Of a DNA stretch of 64,000 nucleotides, positions 18,478-27,948 are shown piece after piece (the first letter of the stretch is position 1; every line of letters starts with the position of its first letter). The DNA comes from Halochromatium roseum (GTDB taxonomy: Bacteria > Pseudomonadota > Gammaproteobacteria > Chromatiales > Chromatiaceae), in assembly GCF_016653315.1 (NCBI RefSeq), contig NZ_NHSH01000051.1:48254-112253 (forward strand), read 5' to 3'. Made by a program: the position numbers and the translations under genes. The notes below the pieces were generated by a model. The model saw only the letters and a program-made list of their open reading frames with translations. It searched no databases and was not told where the DNA came from.

Positions 18478-19662
18478 ATGAAAACGACAGGTGAGTGGCT
18501 AGAGAAAGAAATCGGTCCGAGGATCTCGGATCAGTTAGACATTGGAGGCATCGATCGACGCAGTTTCATTAAATTTGCGGCGAGTATGACAGTGGCAATG
18601 GGTTTGCCGGTTGGCATGTCAGGCCGGGTCATGGCGGCGATTGAAGAGGAGGCGGCGCGACCAGTGGTGATCTGGCTGCATTTTCAGGAATGCACCGGTT
18701 GTACTGAGTCATTACTGCGCTCGACACATCCGACGCTTGAGACCCTGATTCTCGACATGGTCTCGCTCGATTATTCGGAGACGTTGCTTGCCGCAGCCGG
18801 TCATCAGGCTGAGGCGGCCTTGCATGACTCGATGCAGGCCAATGACGGGCGCTTCATTCTGGTCGTCGAGGGCTCGGTGCCAACCGCAGACAACGGCAAT
18901 TTCTGTAAGGTCGCAGGCCAGACCCCGCAGCAGATGCTGCACAAGATCGCACCGCATGCCGTGGCTGCCATCGCGATCGGCTCCTGTGCTTCTTGGGGTG
19001 GCGTGCAAAGCGCAGCGCCGAACCCGACTGGTGCAGTGGGGTTGGCGAAGGCGCTCGAGATGGAGGGCATCATCAAGACCGACGGCAGTGCGTTGCCGGT
19101 GATCAACCTGCCGGGCTGCCCGGCCTCGCCCTACAACTTCCTCTCGACCGTTCTCTATTACCTGACGCTGAAAGAACTGCCAGCACTGGATGCGAAAGGG
19201 CGGTCGCAATTCGCCTATGGGCGGCTGATCCACGAGAACTGCGAGCGGCGTCCGCACTATGACGCTGGGCGCTTCGCTCAGGAATACGGCGACGAAGGTC
19301 ATCGCCAGGGCTATTGCCTCTACAAGCTCGGCTGCAAGGGTCCAGAGACCTATGCCAATTGCCCGGCGATCGAGTTTGGCGATGTCGGCGGCAATACCTG
19401 GCCGGTTGGCATTGGGCATCCCTGCTTCGGCTGCTCCGAGCAGGGGGTGGGCTTCCACAAGGCGCTACATGAGCAGGCTGATGTGACCTCAGTGACGCCG
19501 CCGTCGATGTTTCCAGGCATCTTCACCGAGCACGGTGGTGGCATCGGTGTTGGCTCTGCGGCGCTCGCCGGCGCGGTCGCGGGTGGTGCCACGGTTTACG
19601 CGCTGGGCGCTTACGACAAGCTCAAGCGTGCGGAGAAGGCTGAGGCCTCAGAGTCCAGTTAG
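18478..19662 (+). CDS. hybO: [NiFe] hydrogenase small subunit, Tat-exported and membrane-anchored
   Basis: 394 residues. The Tat signal is DRRSFIKFAAS at residues 26-36. The proximal cluster ligands begin with ECTGCTESLL (C72, C75), with GSCASWGG and NLPGCPASPYNF following; HENCERRPHYD starts the distal cluster, and GHPCFGCSEQG belongs to the medial cluster. A C-terminal helix (SAALAGAVAGGATVYALGAY) anchors it to the membrane, as in HybO. With the next three genes this is the HybOABC / Hyn(S-Isp1-Isp2-L) type, a quinone-linked, periplasm-facing enzyme. The stop codon falls inside a tandem repeat, and the same frame continues through repeats after it, so the tail length may have changed recently. 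Confidence 0.95.
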   Translation: MKTTGEWLEKEIGPRISDQLDIGGIDRRSFIKFAASMTVAMGLPVGMSGRVMAAIEEEAARPVVIWLHFQECTGCTESLLRSTHPTLETLILDMVSLDYSETLLAAAGHQAEAALHDSMQANDGRFILVVEGSVPTADNGNFCKVAGQTPQQMLHKIAPHAVAAIAIGSCASWGGVQSAAPNPTGAVGLAKALEMEGIIKTDGSALPVINLPGCPASPYNFLSTVLYYLTLKELPALDAKGRSQFAYGRLIHENCERRPHYDAGRFAQEYGDEGHRQGYCLYKLGCKGPETYANCPAIEFGDVGGNTWPVGIGHPCFGCSEQGVGFHKALHEQADVTSVTPPSMFPGIFTEHGGGIGVGSAALAGAVAGGATVYALGAYDKLKRAEKAEASESS

Positions 19663-19726
19663 CAAGCCAGTTAGCAAGCCAGTCAGCAAGCCAGTCAGCA
19701 AGCCAGTCAGCAAGCCAGTCAGCAAG
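19656..19726 (+). repeat. 12-bp tandem repeat covering the hybO stop codon
   Basis: Six units of CAGTYAGCAAGC, the last ending after CAGTCAGCAAG. The first two units carry TTAG, giving in-frame TAG codons at 19660-19662 and 19672-19674; the later four carry TCAG and read as Gln. The hydrogenase frame then continues as Gln/Ala/Ser repeats to a TGA near 19731-19733. Confidence 0.95.
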
Positions 19727-19794
19727 ATGCATGAAGACCCGCCCTGTGCAAAGCGGGGCGAGCCGGTTGCGGTTTAATCGGAGAGGTCAGGGCA

Positions 19795-20919
19795 ATGAGT
19801 ATCGATCGTCGCAATTTCTTGAAGGGTCTGGCGGTTGGAGCCGTCAGTCTTAGTGCGGGCTCCGTGATGGGGCCGGCCGTCGCGCGGCCGGGCAAGGAGC
19901 TCGTGCCCGGAGCAGTCGGCATCCTCTACGATGCCACACAATGCATCGGTTGTAAGGCCTGTGAAGTCGCCTGCAAAGCGGCCAATGATCTGCCGCCGGT
20001 TGAGAACCCGGCGTTGGGTCAAGCCTATGGTGTCGAAGGCGTCTGGGACGCTGGGGACGACCTGGACAGCCGTACGATGAACAAGATCAAGGCCTATCCG
20101 GGCCTGCAGGCGGTCGAGGCGAGCCGTGCTGATGCGGTGCTGGCGGAGCCGACGGTTGGCGGCCCCAAAGCGGATGCGGTGAGCTTCGTCAAGCGCGCCT
20201 GCATGCACTGTGTCGACCCGGACTGTGTCTCGGCCTGTCCGGTGAGCGCGTTGACCAAGAATCCGGACACCGGGATCGTGCAGTACAACCCGGACGCCTG
20301 CATTGGCTGCCGGTACTGCCAGGTGGCTTGCCCGTTCAATATCCCGAAGTTCGAGTTCGACAAGACCTTTCCGAAGATCGTCAAGTGCCAGATGTGCACT
20401 GATCTCGTCGAGGCGGGTGGCATTCCGGCTTGCTGCGAGGCCTGTCCGACTGGCGCGAGCCTGTTCGGTCTTGTAGCCGAACTGCGCGAAGAGGGCCACC
20501 GGCGACTCGCCGCAGAGCCAGGCTCGCGCATCGAGTATCCGATCCATTCGCTGGATCGCAACGATACCAAGGTTACAACCGTTGCGCAGTACACCCAACG
20601 CATCTATGGCGAGACTGAGACCGGCGGCACTCAGTACATGCTGATGGCCGATGTGCCGTTCGAGGATCTTGGTCTACCAAGGCTCAGTGATGAGTCGCGG
20701 GCGCGGCTGTCCGAGACCATCCAACATACGCTCTACGGCGGCATGGTGGCGCCGACCCTGTTGCTTGGGGGCCTGGTCTTAGCGGCCTATCGGAATACGC
20801 GTGAAGAGCGTGCGCGGGCTGACGATGAGATTGGAGGCGAGCCTGACGCAGGCGCGAGCGCGGCCAAGGCGAATCAGCCGAAAGTCCAAGCGCAGCCGAA
20901 GGAGGGTAGGCGGTCATGA
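19795..20919 (+). CDS. hybA: Hydrogenase iron-sulfur protein (HybA-like)
   Basis: 374 residues. A Tat signal (DRRNFLKGLAVGAVSLS) opens the protein. Four Cys groups follow: CIGCKACEVACK, CMHCVDPDCVSACP, CIGCRYCQVACPFNIP, and CQMCTDLVEAGGIPACCEAC, enough for four [4Fe-4S] clusters. A C-terminal membrane helix (MVAPTLLLGGLVLAAY) anchors it on the periplasmic face. It should carry electrons between the hydrogenase small subunit and the NrfD-type membrane subunit. It overlaps hybB by 4 bases (ATGA), a coupled operon. Confidence 0.93.
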   Translation: MSIDRRNFLKGLAVGAVSLSAGSVMGPAVARPGKELVPGAVGILYDATQCIGCKACEVACKAANDLPPVENPALGQAYGVEGVWDAGDDLDSRTMNKIKAYPGLQAVEASRADAVLAEPTVGGPKADAVSFVKRACMHCVDPDCVSACPVSALTKNPDTGIVQYNPDACIGCRYCQVACPFNIPKFEFDKTFPKIVKCQMCTDLVEAGGIPACCEACPTGASLFGLVAELREEGHRRLAAEPGSRIEYPIHSLDRNDTKVTTVAQYTQRIYGETETGGTQYMLMADVPFEDLGLPRLSDESRARLSETIQHTLYGGMVAPTLLLGGLVLAAYRNTREERARADDEIGGEPDAGASAAKANQPKVQAQPKEGRRS

Positions 20920-22181
20920 GTGAGCGTTTCCGGCCCATCGGCGGGCGTCTGCTGACCCCGCACTTCTACTTTCTTGGCCTGCTGGTACTGATCGCGGCCT
21001 GGTTCATTGCCAAGCGCTTCATCTTCGGCATCGGCGCGGTATCGAACTTGAGTGATGGATTCCCTTGGGGTATCTGGATCACCTATGACGTCGTTACCGG
21101 CACCGCGATCGCCTGCGGCGGCTATGCGATGGCGTTAATGGTCTATGTGTTCAATCGCGGCCAGTTCCATCCAATGATCCGCGCCGCGCTCTTGACCAGC
21201 GTTTTTGGCTACACCTTGGCCGGTGCCTCGATCATCGTCGATGTCGGCCGTTGGTGGCAGCTCTATAACGTGTTCTTGCCCCAGTACATGAACCTGAATT
21301 CGGTGATGCTGGAGGTTGCGCTCTGCGTGACGCTTTACACCGTCGTGCTCTGGATCGAGTTCTCGCCAACCATCCTGGAGGCGATGCAGGCGAAGCGTTG
21401 GCTGCGCAATCTGCGGCATTTTCTGTTCCTAGCGATTGGTCTTGGCATTCTGTTGCCAACCATGCATCAGTCTTCGCTGGGGTCGCTGTTGATCATTGCC
21501 GGCGATAAGGTGCACCCGCTCTGGCAGACCAACATCATTCCGCTGCTGTTCCTGCTCACGGCCATCACCATGGGCTATGCCATCGTGGTGTTCGAGTCGC
21601 TCTATGCCTCGGTCAATCTGCGTCGGCCGTTGGAGACGCCATTGCTCTCAAAGATCAGCGCGGTGATCCCTTGGCTGTTGATCGTCTATCTGGTGTTGCG
21701 GATCGGCGAGAGCGTCATCAGTGGTGACATCCTGTTCTTATTCAGAGGGGGTTCTGAACCGTTGCTGTTCATGCTCGAAGTGGCGTTGTTCGTCTATGCC
21801 ATCCGTCACCTACGCGATGAGCAGCAACGGGTGCGTCCGACGGTGCTGTTCTGGACCTCGCTGGCGGTCTTGCTGGGCGGTGCCCTGTATCGCTTCGACG
21901 CCTTCATGATCGCCTTCGACCCCGGTCCGGGCTGGCATTACTTCCCGGCCGTGGGCGAGATGATGATCACCATTGGCATCGTCGCCTTCGAGATCATGGC
22001 CTATCTGTTCTTCGTCAAGATGACGCCGGTGATGATGGCCGCTCCCGGAGAGGATGGACCGGATGCTGGACCTTCAGGCGCGTGGTCAGGGCAACGGCCT
22101 GCAACGACAGCGCCTGACCGATTGAGTAGCCAGAGGCGAGGCAAGGGCGGCTTTCCGCCACCCGCAGCGACCTCTGCCTGA
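20916..22181 (+). CDS. hybB: NrfD-family membrane subunit of the hydrogenase (HybB-like)
   Basis: 421 residues with about nine to ten membrane segments, beginning FYFLGLLVLIAAWFIAKRF. Typical NrfD/PsrC features include GFPWGIWITYDVVTGTAIAC and LPTMHQSSLGSLLIIAGDK. It binds quinone in the membrane and has no heme. The C-terminal 45 residues are a Pro/Gly/Arg-rich tail not expected in the family and probably disordered. It is coupled to hybA by overlap. Confidence 0.93.
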   Translation: MSERFRPIGGRLLTPHFYFLGLLVLIAAWFIAKRFIFGIGAVSNLSDGFPWGIWITYDVVTGTAIACGGYAMALMVYVFNRGQFHPMIRAALLTSVFGYTLAGASIIVDVGRWWQLYNVFLPQYMNLNSVMLEVALCVTLYTVVLWIEFSPTILEAMQAKRWLRNLRHFLFLAIGLGILLPTMHQSSLGSLLIIAGDKVHPLWQTNIIPLLFLLTAITMGYAIVVFESLYASVNLRRPLETPLLSKISAVIPWLLIVYLVLRIGESVISGDILFLFRGGSEPLLFMLEVALFVYAIRHLRDEQQRVRPTVLFWTSLAVLLGGALYRFDAFMIAFDPGPGWHYFPAVGEMMITIGIVAFEIMAYLFFVKMTPVMMAAPGEDGPDAGPSGAWSGQRPATTAPDRLSSQRRGKGGFPPPAATSA

Positions 22182-22251
22182 TCAAGACATCATTTGGCGG
22201 TGGCAGGCTGATTGATCGTCCGCGCCGCCCTTCGGCTGGAGAACAAGAACA

Positions 22252-23955
22252 GTGAGCACGAACAGAATCACCGTCGACCCGGTGACCCGCATCGAAGGTC
22301 ACCTGCGCATCGACTGCGACATTACAGATGGCAAGGTTACCGACGCCTGGTCCAGCGGCCAGATGTGGCGTGGCATCGAGACCATCCTGCGCGGGCGCGA
22401 TCCGCGGGATGCCTGGCTCTATACGCAGCGCATCTGCGGTGTTTGCACCACCGTGCACGCCATCGTCTCGTTGCGGGCGGTTGAGAACGCGTTGGATCTG
22501 GAGATCCCGCTCAACGCGCAATTGATCCGCAACCTGATCATGGCCTCACATGGCATCCACGATCACATCGTCCACTTCTATCATCTGTCGGCATTGGATT
22601 GGGTCGATGTGCCTTCGGCCTTGAAGGCTGATCCGAAAGCGACCGAGAAGTTGGCGCAGTCGATCTCGAATTGGCCGAACAATAACGCCCAGCATTTCGC
22701 CAATGTGCAGGAGCGGGTGAAGAAGTTCATCAATAGCGGCCAGCTCGGCATCTTCTCGCATGGTTATTGGGGCCATAAGGCGATGATCCTGCCGCCGGAG
22801 GCCAATCTGATGGCGACCGCGCATTATCTGGAGGCGCTCGACTATCAGCGCCGTTCGAACCAGATCACCGCGGTGCTGGGCGCCAAGACGCCGCATGTTC
22901 AGAACCTGGCGGTTGGTGGCGTCGCCAATGCGATCAATCCCGACAACCAATCGGCCTTGAACATGGAGCGTCTGGCCTATGTGAAGACGCTGATGGATGA
23001 GCTGGGTGGCTTCGTGCGCGAGGTCTATCTGCCCGATGTGACGGCGATCGCCGCGCTCTATGCCGACTGGCTGCCCTATGGTCAGGGGGTGACCAATTAT
23101 CTGTCAGCGCCGGACTTTCCGCGCGATGGTAGGGGGACCAAGTTTGGCATGCCGGGTGGCTATATTCCGAATGCGGATCTGTCGCGGTTCCATGAGATCA
23201 CGTATTTCGGTGATCCCTACTTCGAGAAGAACGTCAAAGAGAGCATCAAGCACAGCTGGTATCAGGGCGACTGGACGCGGACGCCTTATGAGGAGGAGAC
23301 CGAGCCGGAATACACCGATTTCAATGAGAACGGTGCCTACTCTTGGGTCAAGGCGCCGACCTTCTTGGATCAGCCGGCGCAGGTCGGGCCTCTGGCGAAT
23401 GTGCTAGCCGGTGTCGCGGCCGGGCATGAGCCGACCAAGCGGTATCTGAAGATGGCGATGGACCGGATTGGTGCGATCACTGGCTCCGAGGTGCCGCTTT
23501 CGGTACTGCATTCGACGCTGGGGCGGCATGCGGCGCGCTGTGTGCGCACCCAGGTGCTCTACGACATGATGCAGGAGAACTATGACGCGCTGATCGCAAA
23601 CATCGCATCCGGTGATTACACCAGCTTCAACAAGCCGGTGTTCCCGAAGGGTGAGCAGATGGGCTTCGGTTTCCATGAGGCTCCGCGCGGCATCCTGTCG
23701 CATTGGATCGTGATCGAGGATGGCAAGATCAAGAACTACCAGGCGGTGGTGCCCTCGACCTGGAATGCTGGGCCGCGGAACCAGGATGATGCGCGTGGAC
23801 CTTATGAGGCGTCGCTGATCGACAATCCGGTGTTGGAGGAAGACCGGCCGTTGGAGGTCTTGCGCACGGTGCACTCGTTCGATCCGTGTCTGGCTTGTGC
23901 GGTGCATCTGCATGATAACGAGCGGCAGACGGTGGTGCGAGTGAATACCGCTTGA
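22252..23955 (+). CDS. hybC: [NiFe] hydrogenase large subunit
   Basis: 567 residues from a GTG at 22252. The N-terminal metal site motif is RICGVCTTVHAI (C62, C65); the C-terminal one is DPCLACAVH (C546, C549, H552). The last 15 residues after H552 (LHDNERQTVVRVNTA) are the extension that a specific protease removes after nickel insertion. The protein has no own signal and is exported with the Tat-bearing small subunit. It catalyses reversible H2 oxidation. No hypA-F accessory genes lie in the window, so assembly depends on genes elsewhere. Confidence 0.96.
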   Translation: MSTNRITVDPVTRIEGHLRIDCDITDGKVTDAWSSGQMWRGIETILRGRDPRDAWLYTQRICGVCTTVHAIVSLRAVENALDLEIPLNAQLIRNLIMASHGIHDHIVHFYHLSALDWVDVPSALKADPKATEKLAQSISNWPNNNAQHFANVQERVKKFINSGQLGIFSHGYWGHKAMILPPEANLMATAHYLEALDYQRRSNQITAVLGAKTPHVQNLAVGGVANAINPDNQSALNMERLAYVKTLMDELGGFVREVYLPDVTAIAALYADWLPYGQGVTNYLSAPDFPRDGRGTKFGMPGGYIPNADLSRFHEITYFGDPYFEKNVKESIKHSWYQGDWTRTPYEEETEPEYTDFNENGAYSWVKAPTFLDQPAQVGPLANVLAGVAAGHEPTKRYLKMAMDRIGAITGSEVPLSVLHSTLGRHAARCVRTQVLYDMMQENYDALIANIASGDYTSFNKPVFPKGEQMGFGFHEAPRGILSHWIVIEDGKIKNYQAVVPSTWNAGPRNQDDARGPYEASLIDNPVLEEDRPLEVLRTVHSFDPCLACAVHLHDNERQTVVRVNTA

Positions 23956-24102
23956 TGACTGCCTGTGGTGCATGGCCGGGTTCAGGTGATCTGTGCATCG
24001 GAGATTGGGACTGTGATTGATTCAGAATTGTTATCTGCCGCTGCACCGCATCGTGCTCGTTATAGCCCTGGCTCGATAAGCGAGCCCGAGCCATCGAGCG
24101 CG

Positions 24103-24609
24103 ATGCTTATTGGGTTGGGTAACCTGATCCTGGGCGATGAGGGTGTCGGGGTGCATGCGATGCGGCGGCTGGAGGCGGAGTATGGCTTCCAGCCGGCCGT
24201 CGAGCTGGTCGATGGCGGTACCTCTGGGCTGGATCTCTTGCCGTTGCTTAAGGATCAGCGCCGGTTGCTGCTGATTGATGCCTTGGCCTCTGATGCGGCC
24301 CCGGGGACGATTCAGGTGATTCGCAACCAGGAGATCAGGACGGCATTGACGGAGAAGGTCTCGTTGCACCATCTCGGCATCGCCGATCTGTTGGCACTGG
24401 CCGAGCTGCTCGACTACGCGCCGTCGGAGATCGTCCTCATCGGCATCGTGCCTGAGCGATTGGAGATGGAACTGGCGCTTTCGGACTGTTTGCGCCAGCG
24501 CATGCCTAAGATCATTGAGACCGCTGTTGGCGTCTTGTCCGAGTGGGGGATCGAAAGCCGTCGAAGTCTGACGCTGGCTCCAACGCTGCTAACGGATTCA
24601 GCGGCCTAA
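24103..24609 (+). CDS. hybD: Hydrogenase maturation endopeptidase (HybD-like)
   Basis: 168 residues from the ATG at 24103, where similarity begins (MLIGLGNLILGDEGVGVHAM). The nickel-sensing residues of this family correspond to E13, D59 and H89/H90. It cleaves the C-terminal extension of the large subunit encoded just upstream. The frame is open to 23965 with possible earlier starts, but the extra 46 residues have no family counterpart. It is the last gene of the hydrogenase operon. Confidence 0.88.
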   Translation: MLIGLGNLILGDEGVGVHAMRRLEAEYGFQPAVELVDGGTSGLDLLPLLKDQRRLLLIDALASDAAPGTIQVIRNQEIRTALTEKVSLHHLGIADLLALAELLDYAPSEIVLIGIVPERLEMELALSDCLRQRMPKIIETAVGVLSEWGIESRRSLTLAPTLLTDSAA

Positions 24610-24911
24610 GAAGCTCGGTCAGAAAGGTGATCTTGACCCTTAGAAACTGTCCATCAACGTCTTCCCGATTTGAGCACCTGTAGGGCGATCATTAGGAATT
24701 AAAAATGGGTGGCTACTTATCTGCCGTTGCCCGAGGATAAACACCCTGGCACTGCCCCTGGCACTGCGCTTGTTTTGTCATCATTACGCACCTTTGGTCG
24801 CTTCGGCGCGCCGGTAGGCTGCCAATTCGGCATTGGCCAAGAACAGTCTGAACCATGTCTTCGACAGATATCAGGAAGATGTCAGGATAGATGATCCCCG
24901 CGTATCGCTGG
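24610..24911. other. Convergent intergenic stretch, no gene seen
   Basis: About 300 bases lie between hybD and the oppositely oriented dynamin-like gene. I see no gene, clear hairpin with T-run, or known repeat. A duplicated TGGCACTGC occurs near 24752 and 24764. Confidence 0.5.
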
Positions 24912-26396
24912 TCAGAAGAACGTTTTACGCTTAGGGCGCCCGGACTGCTCACCTTTGACCAGTTGCGGACGGTCCGGTTCTGATGCAGGGGGCATTGCTG
25001 GGCGATCCTGTTGCAAAGCGGGTGCGGGCGCCTCGTGATCACGCATGGCGTCGTAGAGTTTGCTGCGAAGCTGTGGGAGCAGCTCGCCCGTCAATTCCTC
25101 AAGATGCTCGCGACTGTGCCAACTCATCTTGCGGAACGACTGGAGGCCGCTCTTTTCAGCAATCTCGCGGGCGCGTGGGCTGACCTCTGCCCACATCATG
25201 CGCAAGTCCTCCGCCCGGTCGCGCAACAGCAGCTCTCGATCGTGCAGCTTTTCAAAGATCTGGTCGAAGCGAGCAATCAGACGCCGTTTGGTCCGCGGGA
25301 GAACAAGGTATTCGATGACAATGAAAGCCAGGATTGCGGTCACTGCAATCACTGGCAACGCCACAAGCATGCCGGTGCCAAAGGCGGCAGCGCCCAATCC
25401 GCCGAAGAGCAACAGCCAAACACCTCGCCAGCGCGCGCGGATCGATTTGAACCTGTCGGCCGCCTTGTCGATCACCATGGCGTGGAGCCGGAGCCGCTCA
25501 GCATAGGCTTGGAGCTGTGTGATCTGGTTGTCCATCCGCCGAGTCGGTGCACGGCGTAACTCACTGATCAGGTCGTTGCGCGCCTTCTCGAAGTCCTCCA
25601 TCGGCAGGCGCGACTTCGGCTTGTCGGCCAGCGGTATGAAGGTGTTATAGATCATCGGTAAGTCTTTGCGCGGGATCACCTTTCCTAGGTTCCAGCAGAG
25701 CGCGCCATAGGCCCGCGCGAAGTCGTGCAAGTTCTGGAACTGATCCACCTTGTTCAAGACGATCAACATCTTGTGGTCGATGCCCGCCAAGGACTCGCGG
25801 AAGACTTGAAGTGTTTCACCTGTCGTCCCAGGTTTATCTGGATCAAAGAAGATCATCACAAGGTCGGCGCGTTCGGCGAACCAACGCACCACACCGGGGA
25901 AGTCAAAACCACGCCCGTTCTCGGCTTTGGCCTCATCGATCATGCCCGGGCTGTCGATCAGGGTCACCGTTTGCAAGAGTTCAGCGGGGCGCAGCTTGAG
26001 GCGCACATGCGAGACCAATTGGTCGCCAAAGTGCCGGAGCCCCTCATAGGGCAAGTCCGGATTGCTTACGACAGCAGGTCCATCTCGCTCGGTCGCGGTC
26101 GCGCCATGGGTGATGATCGTGAACCCGTCATCCGTGGGAGCAACCCCTGTCTTCTGAACATCGTCGCCTAGGAGATAGTTCACAAACGTGGACTTCCCCG
26201 ATGAGTGGTTGCCCAAGAGCAAGACCTGCGTCGGCCGCCGCAACTCACCCACGGTGGGCGGACGTCGGAACAGGAACTGTTCTGCCAGTGGGTCGAGAGG
26301 GTCCTGGTAGTAGTTGCGGATCCGGTTCGCGAATTCTTCCATCACATGTGGCAAGGGGACGTCCTCTTTTCGTCTGCTCGATGAGGGAGAGGTCAT
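24912..26396 (-). CDS. EHD-like dynamin-family GTPase/ATPase with C-terminal membrane hairpin
   Basis: 494 residues. The P-loop is GNHSSGKST (62-70); the switch region is APTDDGFTIITHG; G3 is DSPG (148-151) and G4 is NKVD (215-218). Several segments match eukaryotic EHD proteins more closely than classical bacterial dynamins: RGFDFPGVVRWFAERADLVM, FFDPDKPGTTGE, and AYGALCWNLGKV. An amphipathic N-terminus precedes the G domain, as in EHDs. Two hydrophobic stretches at about 326-345 and 347-366 form a membrane hairpin, replacing the EH domain. It probably remodels or tethers membranes (inference); intracytoplasmic membranes of purple bacteria are a possible target. It stands alone, divergent from the EF-hand gene. 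Confidence 0.75.
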   Translation of the reverse strand: MTSPSSSRRKEDVPLPHVMEEFANRIRNYYQDPLDPLAEQFLFRRPPTVGELRRPTQVLLLGNHSSGKSTFVNYLLGDDVQKTGVAPTDDGFTIITHGATATERDGPAVVSNPDLPYEGLRHFGDQLVSHVRLKLRPAELLQTVTLIDSPGMIDEAKAENGRGFDFPGVVRWFAERADLVMIFFDPDKPGTTGETLQVFRESLAGIDHKMLIVLNKVDQFQNLHDFARAYGALCWNLGKVIPRKDLPMIYNTFIPLADKPKSRLPMEDFEKARNDLISELRRAPTRRMDNQITQLQAYAERLRLHAMVIDKAADRFKSIRARWRGVWLLLFGGLGAAAFGTGMLVALPVIAVTAILAFIVIEYLVLPRTKRRLIARFDQIFEKLHDRELLLRDRAEDLRMMWAEVSPRAREIAEKSGLQSFRKMSWHSREHLEELTGELLPQLRSKLYDAMRDHEAPAPALQQDRPAMPPASEPDRPQLVKGEQSGRPKRKTFF

Positions 26397-26526
26397 TTAA
26401 GCAATCCAGTGCGTGCAAGTCGAGCTGGGCTTCGCGGCCAAGGCTAAACTTTTCTCTCCGGAGACCGATATATCGAGTTAGAGAACGGTTTTCTCGGCTT
26501 TTGTGCCCCTGCGCCCTGAGGTCATC

Positions 26527-27672
26527 ATGAACGTTGTCAGCAGCGAATTGAGCTTGGCTTCCTCCCATCGCTACAGTCGGGTCGAGACCTCGACCGAGCG
26601 TCTTGAGATCAATGGACGCGGGCGCGCCATGCCGAGCGAAGCCGGACAGAATCGAGCCGGGGCAAGACCTGAGACCGGTGTATCGGCGGTGGTGCTGTCT
26701 GGACAAGGGCGCGCCCTGGCGGCTGCTGAGCAGGCGTCCGGCGAGATTGGAAACGCGGCTGGCAAAGGCCAAGCAACCGCTGATGCGATCGAATCCGCGG
26801 CCGAGGAGGCCCGTAAAGACCCGGGTAACCAGCTGCTGATCGCGCTGGTGGAGTACCTCACCGGGAAGCGGATACGGCTGATCGATAGCAAGGACTGCCA
26901 GCCTGCTGAATGTGAGTCTGGCAAAGGAATGGAGTCTAGTGCTGCCGCGCCGAATGCCATATCGACTGCTCCGGAGACCGCCCCGCGCGGCCGGCAGTCG
27001 GATTTCTCACTCTTCTATGAGCGCACCCATAGCCTCGAAGAGCATGAGTCAATGCACTTTTCTGCCGAGGGTGTGATCCGTACCGCTGACGGCAAGACCA
27101 TCCGTTTCGCGGTGGAGCTTGGCATGCAGCGTTCGTACCGTGAAGAAAGCCGGTTCGAGCTTCAGATGGGATCAGCGGCTCAGCGCGAAGATCCGATCGT
27201 GATCAATTTCCCTGGGCAGTCCGCGCAACTGCGTGATCAACGCTTCGAGTTCGATCTCGATGCCGACGGTGACTTAGAGTCGCTGCCGCTGCTGGCCAAT
27301 GGTAGCGGTTATCTGGTCTACGATCGCAACGGTGACGGTCGCGTGAACGATGGCTCCGAGCTGTTTGGCGCGCTGAGTGGTGATGGCTTCGCCGACCTCA
27401 AGGCCCTTGATGAAGACGGTAACGGCTGGATCGATTCTGCCGACGCCGCCACCAATCAGCTCTACCTCTGGCTGCCAGAGGCTGGCGGTGATGGTAAGCT
27501 CATGACGCTTGAGGAGGCTGGGGTTGCGGCCGTTTCCACCTCCAGCATCGCGACGCCGTTTGAGCTGAGGGGGCACCAGAACGCGGACCTTGGCGCGGTT
27601 CGCTCGACTGGCCTCTACTTGAGTACTGACGATACGGTCGGGACCACGCAGCAGATCGATCTCAGCGTCTAA
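26527..27672 (+). CDS. EF-hand-like calcium-binding protein of unknown function
   Basis: 381 residues from the ATG at 26527. The N-terminal 150 residues are low-complexity and Ala/Gly/Ser-rich. A beta-type segment (ERTHSLEEHESMHFSAEGVI) follows, then a C-terminal part with Ca-loop motifs: DRNGDGRVNDGSELFG at 266-281 and DEDGNGWIDSAD further on. Similar proteins with the GSELFG / DEDGNGWID pattern occur in many gammaproteobacteria. No signal peptide is visible. Role unknown; it precedes the HD-GYP gene by 276 bases in the same direction. Confidence 0.65.
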   Translation: MNVVSSELSLASSHRYSRVETSTERLEINGRGRAMPSEAGQNRAGARPETGVSAVVLSGQGRALAAAEQASGEIGNAAGKGQATADAIESAAEEARKDPGNQLLIALVEYLTGKRIRLIDSKDCQPAECESGKGMESSAAAPNAISTAPETAPRGRQSDFSLFYERTHSLEEHESMHFSAEGVIRTADGKTIRFAVELGMQRSYREESRFELQMGSAAQREDPIVINFPGQSAQLRDQRFEFDLDADGDLESLPLLANGSGYLVYDRNGDGRVNDGSELFGALSGDGFADLKALDEDGNGWIDSADAATNQLYLWLPEAGGDGKLMTLEEAGVAAVSTSSIATPFELRGHQNADLGAVRSTGLYLSTDDTVGTTQQIDLSV

Positions 27673-27948
27673 ATTTCGCACGGCGCCCTGCTGAGGACAG
27701 GCGATGAGCGCCGATGAGCATTGAAAAAGACGCTCGATCAACGTGAAATGCTGCGTTGGCTCTGAGGTGTGGCTGAGGTGTGGCTGGGGTTCCCGCGTTG
27801 AGATAAGGCCCGCATTGCAATCAAGACGGATGCTGTTATAAAAAAGCCGGTCTATGATCGCGCCGGAGGTCGCTGTCGGCGTCGGTGGCGCCGGAGTGCG
27901 GTCTTGCGACGCACAGCTTGAGGCAAAGGGAGAGGGGAGAGAGTCGCC

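Noticed and set aside
24752..24785. Sigma-54-like promoter (TGGCAC-N5-TTGT) after the hydrogenase operon
   Set aside because: The -12 element has GT where GC is needed, and no plus-strand gene starts within the next 1.7 kb.
24709..24894. Small plus-strand gene after hybD
   Set aside because: Short, low-complexity, and no ribosome site or conserved motif.
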